Notes under the pieces: model-generated
What the model was told of the DNA's origin: nothing
Database searches by the model: none
Seen by the model: only the letters and a program-made list of their open reading frames with translations
Part shown: positions 15,857 to 23,864 of the stretch, in pieces
Numbering within the stretch: the stretch's first letter is position 1
Layout of the letters: each line of letters begins with the position of its first letter
DNA from: Amycolatopsis sp. WAC 01376
GTDB taxonomy: Bacteria; Actinomycetota; Actinomycetes; Mycobacteriales; Pseudonocardiaceae
Assembly: GCF_003947415.1 (NCBI RefSeq)
Contig: NZ_QHKL01000002.1
Location: 1-64,000, forward strand
DNA length: 64,000 bases
Direction: 5' to 3'
Program-made: the position numbers and the translations under genes

Positions 15857-16996
15857 GTGACGACCAGTACCGCACCGGCGACCCCGGCAGACCTGGCCGC
15901 CCGCTACGAGCGGGGCGACTTCCTCCTGGCCACGGCGCGGCACGCGCTCCTCGCGAGCGGTGCCGCGGCCACCGCGACCGACACCGATCCGGCGCGGCTC
16001 TCCGGGGCACTCCCCGGTCTGTTCGCCGACACCGGCGCGTCGATCGCGGTCGGCTTGCTGCCCTTCGACACCACCTCGACGCCGGGGCATCTGGTCTTGC
16101 CCCGAGCGGTCCAACGCGCGACGTCCGACCATGCGGCCGTCCCGCCGCGCACCGTCCTTCCGCAGCCGGTCAAGGTCACTACCGTGCCCGAGCCGGAGGC
16201 GCATCTGGCCGCCGTCCGCGCGGCCGTCTCGGCGCTGAGCGACCGGGACCTGCGCAAGGTCGTCCTGGCCCGCGCACTCGATCTCGACTTTTCCGAAGCC
16301 GTTCCGGTCGCCGACGTCGTCCGGAACCTGGCGAACGGGAACCCCCGGCACACCACGTACGCCGCGCAGTTGCCCGGCGGGCGCACGCTGGTCGGCGCCA
16401 CCCCGGAACTCCTGGTGTCCCGCACCGGCGGGGCCGTCCTGTCCCGGCCGCATGCCGGGTCGATGCCCCGGTCGGCGGACCCGGCGATCGACAAGGCCAA
16501 TGGTGAGGCGCTGCTGGCGTCCGAAAAGGACCACGTCGAACACGCCGTGGTGGTGGAGTCCGTCGTCGAAATCCTGCGGCCGTTCTGCCGCACCCTCGAC
16601 GTCCGCGGCCCCGAACTCGTCTCGACGCCGGCGATCTGGCACCTGTCGACCACCGTCACGGGTGAGCTGCTCGATCAGGACATCACCGCGCTGAACCTCG
16701 CCGCCGCGTTGCATCCGACTCCCGCCGTCTGCGGTACGCCGACCGACGCCGCACGCTCGCTGGTGCGGGAGCTGGAGCCGTTCGACCGCGAGTACTACGC
16801 GGGCGCCGTCGGCTGGGTCGACGCGGCAGGGGACGGCGAATGGGCCGTCGGGATCCGGTGCGCGGAGATCGCCGACACCTCCATGCGGCTGTACGCCGGA
16901 GGCGGCATCGTGCCCGCCTCCGACCCGCGGACCGAGCTCGACGAGACCTCGGCGAAGTTCCGCACCCTGCTCGCCGCCATGGGCCTGGAGATCTGA
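15857..16996 (+). CDS. Isochorismate synthase
   Basis: This 379-residue enzyme of the chorismate-utilising family converts chorismate to isochorismate for menaquinone or catecholate siderophore synthesis. The family motifs are all visible: RKVVLARALDLDF, GATPELLVSR, SEKDHVEHAVVVESV, HLSTTVTGEL, LHPTPAVCGTP and LYAGGGIVPASDP. The start used is GTG at 15857; ATG at 15803 is in frame and adds 18 weakly conserved residues. No siderophore NRPS genes are adjacent, but a phosphopantetheinyl transferase gene converges on it, so a metabolic role split from the main cluster is possible. Confidence 0.9.
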   Translation: MTTSTAPATPADLAARYERGDFLLATARHALLASGAAATATDTDPARLSGALPGLFADTGASIAVGLLPFDTTSTPGHLVLPRAVQRATSDHAAVPPRTVLPQPVKVTTVPEPEAHLAAVRAAVSALSDRDLRKVVLARALDLDFSEAVPVADVVRNLANGNPRHTTYAAQLPGGRTLVGATPELLVSRTGGAVLSRPHAGSMPRSADPAIDKANGEALLASEKDHVEHAVVVESVVEILRPFCRTLDVRGPELVSTPAIWHLSTTVTGELLDQDITALNLAAALHPTPAVCGTPTDAARSLVRELEPFDREYYAGAVGWVDAAGDGEWAVGIRCAEIADTSMRLYAGGGIVPASDPRTELDETSAKFRTLLAAMGLEI

Positions 16997-16997
16997 T

Positions 16998-17059
16998 GCG
17001 TTCAGTCCTCTGAATGCGGTAGTTGCGCGCGCAAGTACCGCATTCAGAGGACTAAATGC
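16998..17059. terminator. 29-bp imperfect palindrome, CCTCTGAATGCGGTA family
   Basis: Arms at 16998-17026 and 17031-17059 match at 26 of 29 positions around a 4-nt GCGC loop. The central arm sequence TCCTCTGAATGCGGTA recurs at 35.98, 36.02 and, with changes, 47.37 kb. It begins one base after the isochorismate synthase stop and ends 7 bases before the convergent gene. Confidence 0.7.
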
Positions 17060-17066
17060 GTGCGGG

Positions 17067-17756
17067 TCAGAGGGTCGCGAAGGCTTCGGTGACCGAGATG
17101 TCGTCCGAGGTCAGCAGTGCGACGGCGGCTCGGTAGCCCTCGGCCGCCTTCAGGTCCGCGAGCCGGGTCCGGTCCGGGTCGAGGGCCTGGTGGCTCGACC
17201 GGACCAGCCGCGCCTGCTCGTCGTAGCCGGAGAACGTGATGCTCTGCAGCGGGATCTTGAGGCCCTTCCCGGTGGCCTTCATGACCGCTTCCTTGCGCGT
17301 CCAGTAGGTGAAGAAGGCCGTCGCGCGCTCGTCGTCGGAGAGCCCGGAGATCGCGGCCAGCTCGGCGGGGGTCAGCGCGTACTCCATGAGCGAGTCCTCG
17401 GCCCGCCTGGTGGCCGTCTCGACGTCGAGGCCGACCGCGGTCCCCGCGGTGGCCGCGACGCCGATGAGGTCGCCGGAATGCGAGATCGACAGCATCAGCG
17501 GCGCGCCGGGGACCCGGGGGCGGCCGTGCGGCTTTCCGCAGTCATCGCAGGTCGCGTCGAAGCTCACGTCCTCGACGGCCAGGCCGAGCCGCTCGGCGGC
17601 GACGGTCTTCGCCAGCACGCGGCCGGTCAGGAACCGGCGTTTGTCGATGTCCTGGCGGTAGCTTCCGTACCGGCCTTGCTCCAGCTCGTCGAGCAAGGCA
17701 AGGAACCGGGGTTCGGCGGGCAGGGGCGGGGACCAGCGGACCGCACATTCGATCAC
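17067..17756 (-). CDS. 4'-phosphopantetheinyl transferase, Sfp type
   Basis: This 229-residue enzyme moves phosphopantetheine from CoA to carrier-protein serines of polyketide or non-ribosomal peptide synthases. The magnesium and catalytic motifs are present: SISHSGDLIGVA, VGLDVETATRR and FTYWTRKEAVMKATGKGLKI (the WxxKEAxxKxxG block). The length is that of Sfp/PptT enzymes. GTG at 17756 is the start, 30 bp from the symporter gene upstream, so the two could be one transcript. Its carrier substrates are not in this window. Confidence 0.93.
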   Translation of the reverse strand: MIECAVRWSPPLPAEPRFLALLDELEQGRYGSYRQDIDKRRFLTGRVLAKTVAAERLGLAVEDVSFDATCDDCGKPHGRPRVPGAPLMLSISHSGDLIGVAATAGTAVGLDVETATRRAEDSLMEYALTPAELAAISGLSDDERATAFFTYWTRKEAVMKATGKGLKIPLQSITFSGYDEQARLVRSSHQALDPDRTRLADLKAAEGYRAAVALLTSDDISVTEAFATL

Positions 17757-17786
17757 GTCTCTCTTTCTACCCGATCCCGCACCGGA

Positions 17787-19127
17787 TCACTCGGGTGTTC
17801 GTTGAGTAGCGTCTTTACCCGATTCCGCATGTTCATCGAGCAAAGTCGCCTCGTCGAACGGCGATCGGCCGTCCAGCGTCCGGTCGAGCTGCTCGCGGTC
17901 GATCTCGTTGGTCCAGGTGCCGATCAGCACGGTCGCGACGGCGTTGCCCGCGAAGTTCGTCAGCGCGCGGGCCTCGGACATGAACCGGTCGATGCCGACG
18001 ATGAACCCGACGCCGTCCACCAGCTCCGGCCGGTGCGAGGACAGCCCGCCCGCCAGCGTCGCGAGCCCCGCGCCGGTGACCCCGGCGGCACCCTTCGACG
18101 CGATGATCATGAACACCAGCAAGGAGATCTGCTCGCCGATGGTCAACGGTTTGTCGAGCGCGTCGGCGATGAAGATGGAGGCCATCGTCAGGTAGATCGC
18201 GGTGCCGTCGAGGTTGAACGAGTACCCGGTCGGCACGGTGATGCCGACCACGGGTTTGGAGACGCCGGCGTGCTCCATCTTCGCGATCAGCCGCGGCAGC
18301 GCCGACTCGGACGACGACGTCGAGAGGATCAGCAGGAATTCGCGGCCGAGGTATTTCAGCAGCTTGAAGATGTTGACCCTGGCGAGCAGGCCGAGGATCA
18401 GCCCGAGCACCACGAACACGAACAGCGCGCAGGTGATGTAGAAGCCGAGCATGATCACCGCGAGGCTCTGCAGCGCCTTCCAGCCGGTCTCGCCGACGAC
18501 GGCGGCGATCGCGCCGAACGCGCCGACCGGGGCCGCCCACATGATCATCGCGAGGATCCGGAACACGAGCCGCTGGATGTGCTCGATGCCGCGGCGGATC
18601 GGCTCGCCCTTCGTGCCGAGCTTCTGCAGCGCGAACCCGGCGAGCAGCGCGACCAGCAGCGTCTGCAGGACCTCGCCTTCGGTGAATGCCGAGACCAGCG
18701 TCTTCGGGATGATCCCGAGCAGGAACTCGACGGTGCCCTCGCTCTTGGCGATCTGGTCCTGGCCCTTTTCGGCGATCTCGGGGGTCAGGTGCAGTCCGCT
18801 GCCCGGCTGGAGGATGTTGCCGACGACCAGGCCGATGACCAGCGCGACCGTCGACATGATCAGGAAGTAGCCGAGCGCGAGCCCGCCGACGCGGCCGACC
18901 TTCGCGGCCTTCGCCACCGAGCCGACGCCGAGCGCGATCGTGCAGAAGATGATCGGCGAGATCATCATCTTGATCAGGTTCACGAACCCGGTCCCGAGCG
19001 GCTTCAGTTCCTTGCCGAGGGCGGGGAACAGGATGCCGACCGCGATGCCGAGCGCCACCGCCGCGATGACGGCTATGTAGAGGTAATGGGTGCGATCCCG
19101 CTTCGCCGCGGGTGCTGCCGTGCTCAT
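17787..19127 (-). CDS. dctA: C4-dicarboxylate:cation symporter (DctA type)
   Basis: This 446-residue membrane carrier of the DAACS (SLC1) family imports succinate, fumarate or malate with sodium or protons. The serine-rich re-entrant loop STSSSESALPRLIAKME and the substrate-binding stretch PTGYSFNLDGTAIYLTMA are present, as are the AsnMD-like final segment RFMSEARALTNFAGNAVATV and about eight membrane helices. ATG at 19127. Amino-acid (glutamate) transport is the alternative for this family. Confidence 0.92.
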   Translation of the reverse strand: MSTAAPAAKRDRTHYLYIAVIAAVALGIAVGILFPALGKELKPLGTGFVNLIKMMISPIIFCTIALGVGSVAKAAKVGRVGGLALGYFLIMSTVALVIGLVVGNILQPGSGLHLTPEIAEKGQDQIAKSEGTVEFLLGIIPKTLVSAFTEGEVLQTLLVALLAGFALQKLGTKGEPIRRGIEHIQRLVFRILAMIMWAAPVGAFGAIAAVVGETGWKALQSLAVIMLGFYITCALFVFVVLGLILGLLARVNIFKLLKYLGREFLLILSTSSSESALPRLIAKMEHAGVSKPVVGITVPTGYSFNLDGTAIYLTMASIFIADALDKPLTIGEQISLLVFMIIASKGAAGVTGAGLATLAGGLSSHRPELVDGVGFIVGIDRFMSEARALTNFAGNAVATVLIGTWTNEIDREQLDRTLDGRSPFDEATLLDEHAESGKDATQRTPE

Positions 19128-19210
19128 GGGTGCCCTTCGACGAGGTGGGGACAGGTTGCGAAAACTTATGACAACTCCTCGGCGAACGACAACCGAAGCG
19201 GTACGCTGAG

Positions 19211-19226
19211 CTAAGCGAGCGCTTAG
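19211..19226. promoter_or_regulatory. Palindromic operator upstream of acyl-CoA dehydrogenase
   Basis: CTAAGCGAGCGCTTAG is a perfect 7-2-7 inverted repeat 28 bp before the acyl-CoA dehydrogenase start. AGCG/CGCT palindromes of this size are bound by TetR-family fatty-acid regulators in actinobacteria. The regulator itself is not adjacent. Confidence 0.5.
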
Positions 19227-19253
19227 TCACTGTCGAACAGGAGCGGGCTGACC

Positions 19254-20423
19254 ATGGATTTCTCTCTGAGCGTCGAGGAACGCGAGGTGCGCGACTGGGT
19301 GCGCACCTTCGTCCAGCGCGACCTGATGCCGCGCGAGCAGGAGGTGCTGCGCCGCGAACGCGCCGGCCAGCCCGGCCTGACCTCCGACGAGCTGCGCGAA
19401 CTGCAGCTGAAGGCCAAGGAATCCGGCTTCTGGGGTGTGCAGACGCCAGAGGAGTACGGCGGCATGGGCCTGTCCGCGGTGATGACCGCGCTGCTGGAGG
19501 CCGAACTCGGCCGCACGTTCGTGCCGTTCCGCTTCGGCGGCTCCGCGGACAACATCCTGTACTACGCCAACGACGAGCAGAAGGAGCGCTACCTGCTCCC
19601 GACGATCTCGGGCGAGCGCAAGTCGTGCTTCGCGATCACCGAACCCGGCGCGGGTTCGGACGCCAAGGCCATCCGGACCTCCGCCCGCAAGGACGGCACC
19701 GACTGGGTCATCAACGGCGAGAAGACCTTCATCACCGGCGGTAACGAGGCCGACTTCGTGATGGTGTTCGCGATCACCGACCCCGAGAAGGGCGCGAACG
19801 GCGGCGTCACCTGCTTCCTCGTCGACCGCGACGCGGGCTGGAAGTCCGAGTACATCGACACCATGGGCGAATGGGGTCCGGCCGCGCTGGTCTTCGAGGA
19901 CGTCCGCGTGCCGGAGACGCAGATCCTCGGCGAACTCGGCCACGGCTTCGACCTGGCCATGCAGTGGATCGGCGCCGGCCGCTACCTGCTGCCCGCCCGC
20001 GCCATCGGCTCCTGCGAGCGGCTGATCTCGATGGCCATCGAGCACGCCAACACGCGGGAGACGTTCGGGCAGAAGATCGCCGAACGCCAGGCCATCCAGT
20101 GGATGATCGCGGACTCGGACACCGAACTGGAGGCACTGCGCTGGCTGGTGCTGCACGCCGCCTGGCAGGTCGACCAGAAGCTGGACTCGCGGCACGCGCA
20201 GTCGATGGCGAAGCTGTACGGCGGCGTGAAGGCGAACGAGATCGTCGACCGCGTCCTGCAGATCCACGGCGGGATGGGCTACACGCGGGAACTGCCGGTC
20301 GAGCGCTGGTACCGCGAACTGCGGCTGCTGCGGATCTACGAGGGCACCGACGAGATCCAGCGCCGGACCATCGCGCGCAACCTGCTCAAGGGGCACGTCA
20401 AGGTCGGCGGCACCTTGGGCTGA
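19254..20423 (+). CDS. Acyl-CoA dehydrogenase
   Basis: This 389-residue flavoenzyme introduces the alpha-beta double bond into acyl-CoA. The FAD/substrate motif CFAITEPGAGSDA lies near residues 124-136, and the C-terminal catalytic-loop region QIHGGMGYTRELPVERWYRELRLL and YEGTDEIQRRTIARNL are typical. ATG at 19254 follows GAGCGGGC. An operator-like palindrome lies just upstream. It is monocistronic and ends before a strong hairpin. Confidence 0.93.
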   Translation: MDFSLSVEEREVRDWVRTFVQRDLMPREQEVLRRERAGQPGLTSDELRELQLKAKESGFWGVQTPEEYGGMGLSAVMTALLEAELGRTFVPFRFGGSADNILYYANDEQKERYLLPTISGERKSCFAITEPGAGSDAKAIRTSARKDGTDWVINGEKTFITGGNEADFVMVFAITDPEKGANGGVTCFLVDRDAGWKSEYIDTMGEWGPAALVFEDVRVPETQILGELGHGFDLAMQWIGAGRYLLPARAIGSCERLISMAIEHANTRETFGQKIAERQAIQWMIADSDTELEALRWLVLHAAWQVDQKLDSRHAQSMAKLYGGVKANEIVDRVLQIHGGMGYTRELPVERWYRELRLLRIYEGTDEIQRRTIARNLLKGHVKVGGTLG

Positions 20424-20440
20424 TACCCCGCCCAAGTGCA

Positions 20441-20487
20441 ATGAAAGGTCCTTTCCTTGCAAAATTTGCAAGGAAAGGACCTTTCAT
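20441..20487. terminator. 23-bp palindrome, GAAAGGTCCTTTC family
   Basis: ATGAAAGGTCCTTTCCTTGC with AAA at 20441-20463 is mirrored exactly by 20465-20487 around a single A. The arm itself contains the small palindrome GAAAGGTCCTTTC. It sits in the convergent gap between the acyl-CoA dehydrogenase and the next leftward gene, and is a probable bidirectional terminator. Confidence 0.7.
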
Positions 20488-20500
20488 AGCGTCGGTCTCT

Positions 20501-20842
20501 CTAGTCCTCGTCTTCGTCTTCGTCCTTCTGATTCCGCATCGCGATCGGGACCCCCGCGAGGTCCTCTTCGTTGCAGAGAAGTTTCACGTCGTAGTACGGC
20601 GAACCCTTGCGGTCGTCGTAGTCGAGATGGACGGCCAGCACATCGACCGGTTCCCCGAGCCACTCCTGAGCCTGGCGTAGCCATGTCGCGCACCGTTCGA
20701 GCGCCGTGGGCAGGTCGTCGTCCCGGAATCCCACCGGGCGGTAGGGGACGTCCTGCACCTGATCACGGGGGTTCGAAGGCACCGGCAACGCCGGCGAGAG
20801 ACCCGAGTCGTCCAGTTCGAGTTGGATCGTTTGCTCAGTCAC
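20501..20842 (-). CDS. Conserved hypothetical protein, acidic C-terminus
   Basis: This 113-residue soluble protein ends in an acidic DEDEDED tail and has a central part (WLRQAQEWLGEPVDVLAVHL) compatible with a small alpha/beta domain. I do not recognise the family. GTG at 20842 (VTEQTIQLELDD) is preferred over ATG at 20938 because the upstream extension is low-complexity and lacks a ribosome site. It stands alone after the TetR gene. Confidence 0.6.
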   Translation of the reverse strand: MTEQTIQLELDDSGLSPALPVPSNPRDQVQDVPYRPVGFRDDDLPTALERCATWLRQAQEWLGEPVDVLAVHLDYDDRKGSPYYDVKLLCNEEDLAGVPIAMRNQKDEDEDED

Positions 20843-20900
20843 CCTTCGAGCGTCCCCCAGAGAAGCCGTCTGAGCAAGGCGTACCGACCTAAAGTCGCCG

Positions 20901-21542
20901 CTAAACGGGCACTCGCCACACTCTTGAGACCACTTCACGGCAGTTTTGCAGCGCTGTGACGTCCAGCCGGCGTTCGCAGGCGAGCGCCCGCAGCGCCAGT
21001 TCCGCGTAGTGGGCGGCCAGCTGGTCCAGGGTGAGCGGTCCGCTCGGCGAGTACCAGCGCGCGACCCCGCTGCACATCTCCACCAGCGCTAGCCGGGTGA
21101 CCGAAGGCTGATCGGTGCGGAAGACGCCCGCCGCGACCCCGTCTTCGATGGCGTCCGCCCACAGCCTTTCGTAGGCGTCGCGCAGCCCCACCACCCCGGC
21201 CCTGGCGCCGGGGGTGAGCGCGTGGACCTCGTTGTCCACCACGCGGGTGTCATCCGGCTGGATGGCGTGCGCGAGCACGTGCAGCGCCACCAGGGATCCG
21301 AGCCGCGACACGGGATCGGCGAGCCCGGCGGTCGCCTGATCGGCCGCGTCGAGCAGGCGCCGCAGCGACTCGTTCATGATGGTCACCAGCAGATCCTCTT
21401 TGGTGCCCATGTAGTGGTAGAGGCTGGCGGACGACAGCTCGGCCTCCTGCGCCAGATCCCGGATGCCGGTGCCGTGGAACCCCTTGGTGGCGAACAGTTT
21501 CACCGCCGCCTGCCGGACGCGGTCGCGGGTGCTCAGAGCCAT
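20901..21542 (-). CDS. TetR-family regulator of the acyl-CoA operon
   Basis: This 213-residue regulator has an N-terminal helix-turn-helix (GIRDLAQEAELSSASLYHYMGTK, residues about 25-47) and a TetR_C-type ligand domain. It overlaps the ligase gene by 10 bases and is the last gene of the ech-ligase-tetR operon. The probable operator is the CGAT repeat at 23837-23852 before the first gene, making it an autoregulated acyl-CoA-responsive repressor. Confidence 0.9.
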   Translation of the reverse strand: MALSTRDRVRQAAVKLFATKGFHGTGIRDLAQEAELSSASLYHYMGTKEDLLVTIMNESLRRLLDAADQATAGLADPVSRLGSLVALHVLAHAIQPDDTRVVDNEVHALTPGARAGVVGLRDAYERLWADAIEDGVAAGVFRTDQPSVTRLALVEMCSGVARWYSPSGPLTLDQLAAHYAELALRALACERRLDVTALQNCREVVSRVWRVPV

Positions 21543-23077
21543 GTCTCGGTGGTCCTGTCCCAGGACCCGGCGCGGAGGTCTTCCGCCTTCTTCAACTCGC
21601 CCTTCGCGACGCGTTCCGACGGCGTCATCGGCAGTTCCGGCACGATGGCCCAGAACCGGGGAACCTTGAAGTAGGCCAGTTTCGCCGAGCAGAACTCCGC
21701 CAGCTCGGCCGGTTCGCACCGGTGTCCCTCGTTTTCGTCGAGGACGAGGTACGCCTTGACCTCTTCGCCGCGGATGTCGTCCGGTACCGCGATGACGGCG
21801 GCGAGCTTGACCGCCGGATGCAGCTGCAGTGCCCGCTCGACCTCGTCGGCGGAGATGTTCTCGCCGCTGCGGCGGATCATGTCCTTGGTGCGGCCCACGT
21901 AGTACACGCGGCCTTCGACGTCCATTGTGGCCAGATCGCCGGTGTGGAACCAGCCGCCGTCGAACGCGCGCCCGGTCGCTTCGGGGTCGTCGTGGTAGCC
22001 GTGCATCAGGCCGACCCCGCGGATCAGCAGCTCGCCGGTTTCCCCTCGTGGCAGCGGTTTCCCGGCCTCGTCCGCGATCATCACCTCGCGGGTGGGCGCG
22101 GGCCTGCCGAGGCAGCCGGTGCCGACCGTCTCCTCGTGATCCGCCGGGTACATCCGGATGTCGCCGCCGGTCTCGGTCATGCCGAAGGCCTCGTACCACG
22201 GTGTGCCCCAGCGTGCTTCGAGCGTGGCGTGCAGGTCGCGGGGGATGGCCGAGGCGCAGATCGCGCGGACCTGGTGTGCCTTGTCCAGCTCGCTTTCCGG
22301 CTGGCGCAGCAGGAGGGTGGGCATCAGGCCGAGGCAGTAGAACCAGGTGACGCCGTGTTCGCGGACCTTCTCCCAGAAGGTGGACGGGTGGAAGCGGTCG
22401 AGTACCACCAGTGTGGCGCCGCCCGCGAGCCCCAGCGCGACGTTCCACTGTGGATCGATGTAGTGGAACGGTTGCGCGGTCAGGATGACGTCGTCGGCGC
22501 CGACCATGGGGAAGTCCGTGGCCAGGCTGATGGACAGGGTCGTCCAGTACCGGTTCGGCAGTACGCAACCCTTGGGTGCGCCCGTGGTGCCCGAGGTGTA
22601 CTGGATGTTGACCGGGCGTTCGCCTTCGCTCACGAAGTCCGGGGTGGCCCCGGAACCGGTCAGTTCGCCGGGCGTGAGCACGCGTTCCAGGGAGGTCTCC
22701 GGCGCGATCTTGTCCAGCAGCTCCAGGAACTCCTCGGCCGCGACGGCGAACCTGGCGCCGGAATGCCGGAGCACGTGGGCGCCGTCGAACTCGCGGTATC
22801 CGGTGTTGACCGGGACGAGCACGCCGCCGATCTTGGCCAAGGCGAGCCACAGCAAGGGGAACTCGGGCTGGTTGCGCAGCATCACCGCGACCCTGTCGCC
22901 CGGCTTCACGCCCAGTGCCAGCAGTGCGCGGGCGAACTCGGTGCTGCGCGCGTCGACGTCGGCGAACGTGAAGCTCTCACCGGTGGAGTCGAAGATCCAC
23001 GCCGTCTTGTCCGGCCAGCGCGCGGCGGCCCTGGTGGTCAGTCCGAGGAGGGTGTCGATCCCGGCGAGCGAGGTCAT
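21533..23077 (-). CDS. AMP-dependent acyl-CoA synthetase (CaiC-like)
   Basis: This 514-residue ANL ligase has NIQYTSGTTGAPKGCVLPNR near residues 153-172, the motif YEAFGMTETGGD and WFHTGDLATMDVEGRVYYVG. The terminal catalytic lysine is in SERVAKGELKK rather than the usual TGKxxR, as in CaiC-like ligases. ATG at 23077 overlaps the enoyl-CoA hydratase stop (ATGA at 23074-23077). With the hydratase it probably channels an exogenous, possibly branched or aromatic, acid into beta-oxidation. Confidence 0.9.
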   Translation of the reverse strand: MTSLAGIDTLLGLTTRAAARWPDKTAWIFDSTGESFTFADVDARSTEFARALLALGVKPGDRVAVMLRNQPEFPLLWLALAKIGGVLVPVNTGYREFDGAHVLRHSGARFAVAAEEFLELLDKIAPETSLERVLTPGELTGSGATPDFVSEGERPVNIQYTSGTTGAPKGCVLPNRYWTTLSISLATDFPMVGADDVILTAQPFHYIDPQWNVALGLAGGATLVVLDRFHPSTFWEKVREHGVTWFYCLGLMPTLLLRQPESELDKAHQVRAICASAIPRDLHATLEARWGTPWYEAFGMTETGGDIRMYPADHEETVGTGCLGRPAPTREVMIADEAGKPLPRGETGELLIRGVGLMHGYHDDPEATGRAFDGGWFHTGDLATMDVEGRVYYVGRTKDMIRRSGENISADEVERALQLHPAVKLAAVIAVPDDIRGEEVKAYLVLDENEGHRCEPAELAEFCSAKLAYFKVPRFWAIVPELPMTPSERVAKGELKKAEDLRAGSWDRTTETWL

Positions 23078-23817
23078 GTCCGGCTCCGGAAGGCCTCGGC
23101 CGAGGCGGCGACCTCGGCGGAGTGTTCGGTGATCAGCGCGTGGCTGACTTCGAGTTCGAGCGCGGCGTCGAGCGAACTGTCGATGCCGGAATCGAGGGCG
23201 CGTTTCGCCATCGTGGCCGCGGCCGCCGGATGCGCGGCGATCCTGGCCGCCCACGCGAGCGCGGTGTCCATCAGGTCGTCGGCGGGCAGGGCCGCGTTGA
23301 CCAGGCCGAGTTCATGCGCCCTGGTGCCGCTCACCCGGTCACCCAGCAGCAGGAGTTCCTTGGCCTTCAGCGGGCCGACCAGTAGCGGCAGCAGCCGCGA
23401 CGCCGCGCCGGTGACGCTCAGGCCCAGCGAGACCTCGGGGAAGGCGAACACCGCGTCTTCGGCGGCGAGGATCAGGTCACAGCCCATCGCGAACTCGGCA
23501 CCCGCGCCGATCGCGTAACCGTGGACCGCGGCGATGACGGGCTGGCGCAGTCCACGGAGGCGGCGCGTCACGTCCTGTAGCCGGTCGAGCCTCGGGCGTG
23601 AATCACCCTCCGGGGTGGGCTCCTTGAGGTCGTGGCCGGCGCAGAACGCCCGCCCCCGCCCGGCGAGGACCACCGCCCGAGCGTCGGAGTGGGCGGCCGC
23701 GTCGAGTGCCTCCAGCAGGTCGTCGACCAGTTCGGGGACCACCGCGTTGAGGCGCTCCGGGCGGTTCAGCCAGATCAAAGCGATGCCGTCGTCGAGGGCG
23801 TAGTCCACGGTGCTCAT
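23074..23817 (-). CDS. Enoyl-CoA hydratase/isomerase
   Basis: This 247-residue crotonase-fold enzyme has the oxyanion-hole segments RGRAFCAGHDLKE and HGYAIGAGAEFAMGCDLILA and the catalytic-Glu region FAFPEVSLGLSVTGAASRLL. It is the first gene of the ech-ligase-tetR operon and is divergent from the amidohydrolase gene 47 bp away. The exact reaction (hydration, isomerisation) cannot be assigned. Confidence 0.9.
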   Translation of the reverse strand: MSTVDYALDDGIALIWLNRPERLNAVVPELVDDLLEALDAAAHSDARAVVLAGRGRAFCAGHDLKEPTPEGDSRPRLDRLQDVTRRLRGLRQPVIAAVHGYAIGAGAEFAMGCDLILAAEDAVFAFPEVSLGLSVTGAASRLLPLLVGPLKAKELLLLGDRVSGTRAHELGLVNAALPADDLMDTALAWAARIAAHPAAAATMAKRALDSGIDSSLDAALELEVSHALITEHSAEVAASAEAFRSRT

Positions 23818-23836
23818 GACACCGAGCCTAGACGAC

Positions 23837-23852
23837 CGATCGATCGATCGAT
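23837..23852. promoter_or_regulatory. CGAT x4 palindromic repeat in a divergent promoter
   Basis: Four exact CGAT units form a self-complementary block preceded by GAC and followed by AGGG in the 47-bp gap between the hydratase and amidohydrolase genes. Similar CGATCG-rich palindromes serve as TetR operators in phenylacetate and fatty-acid operons. It is the best operator candidate for the TetR encoded at 20901-21542. Confidence 0.45.
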
Positions 23853-23864
23853 AGGGTCGAATCC

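Noticed and set aside
15857..17756. Siderophore gene cluster
   Set aside because: Isochorismate synthase and phosphopantetheinyl transferase are together, but no NRPS, ligase or exporter genes are present, so a cluster is not supported.
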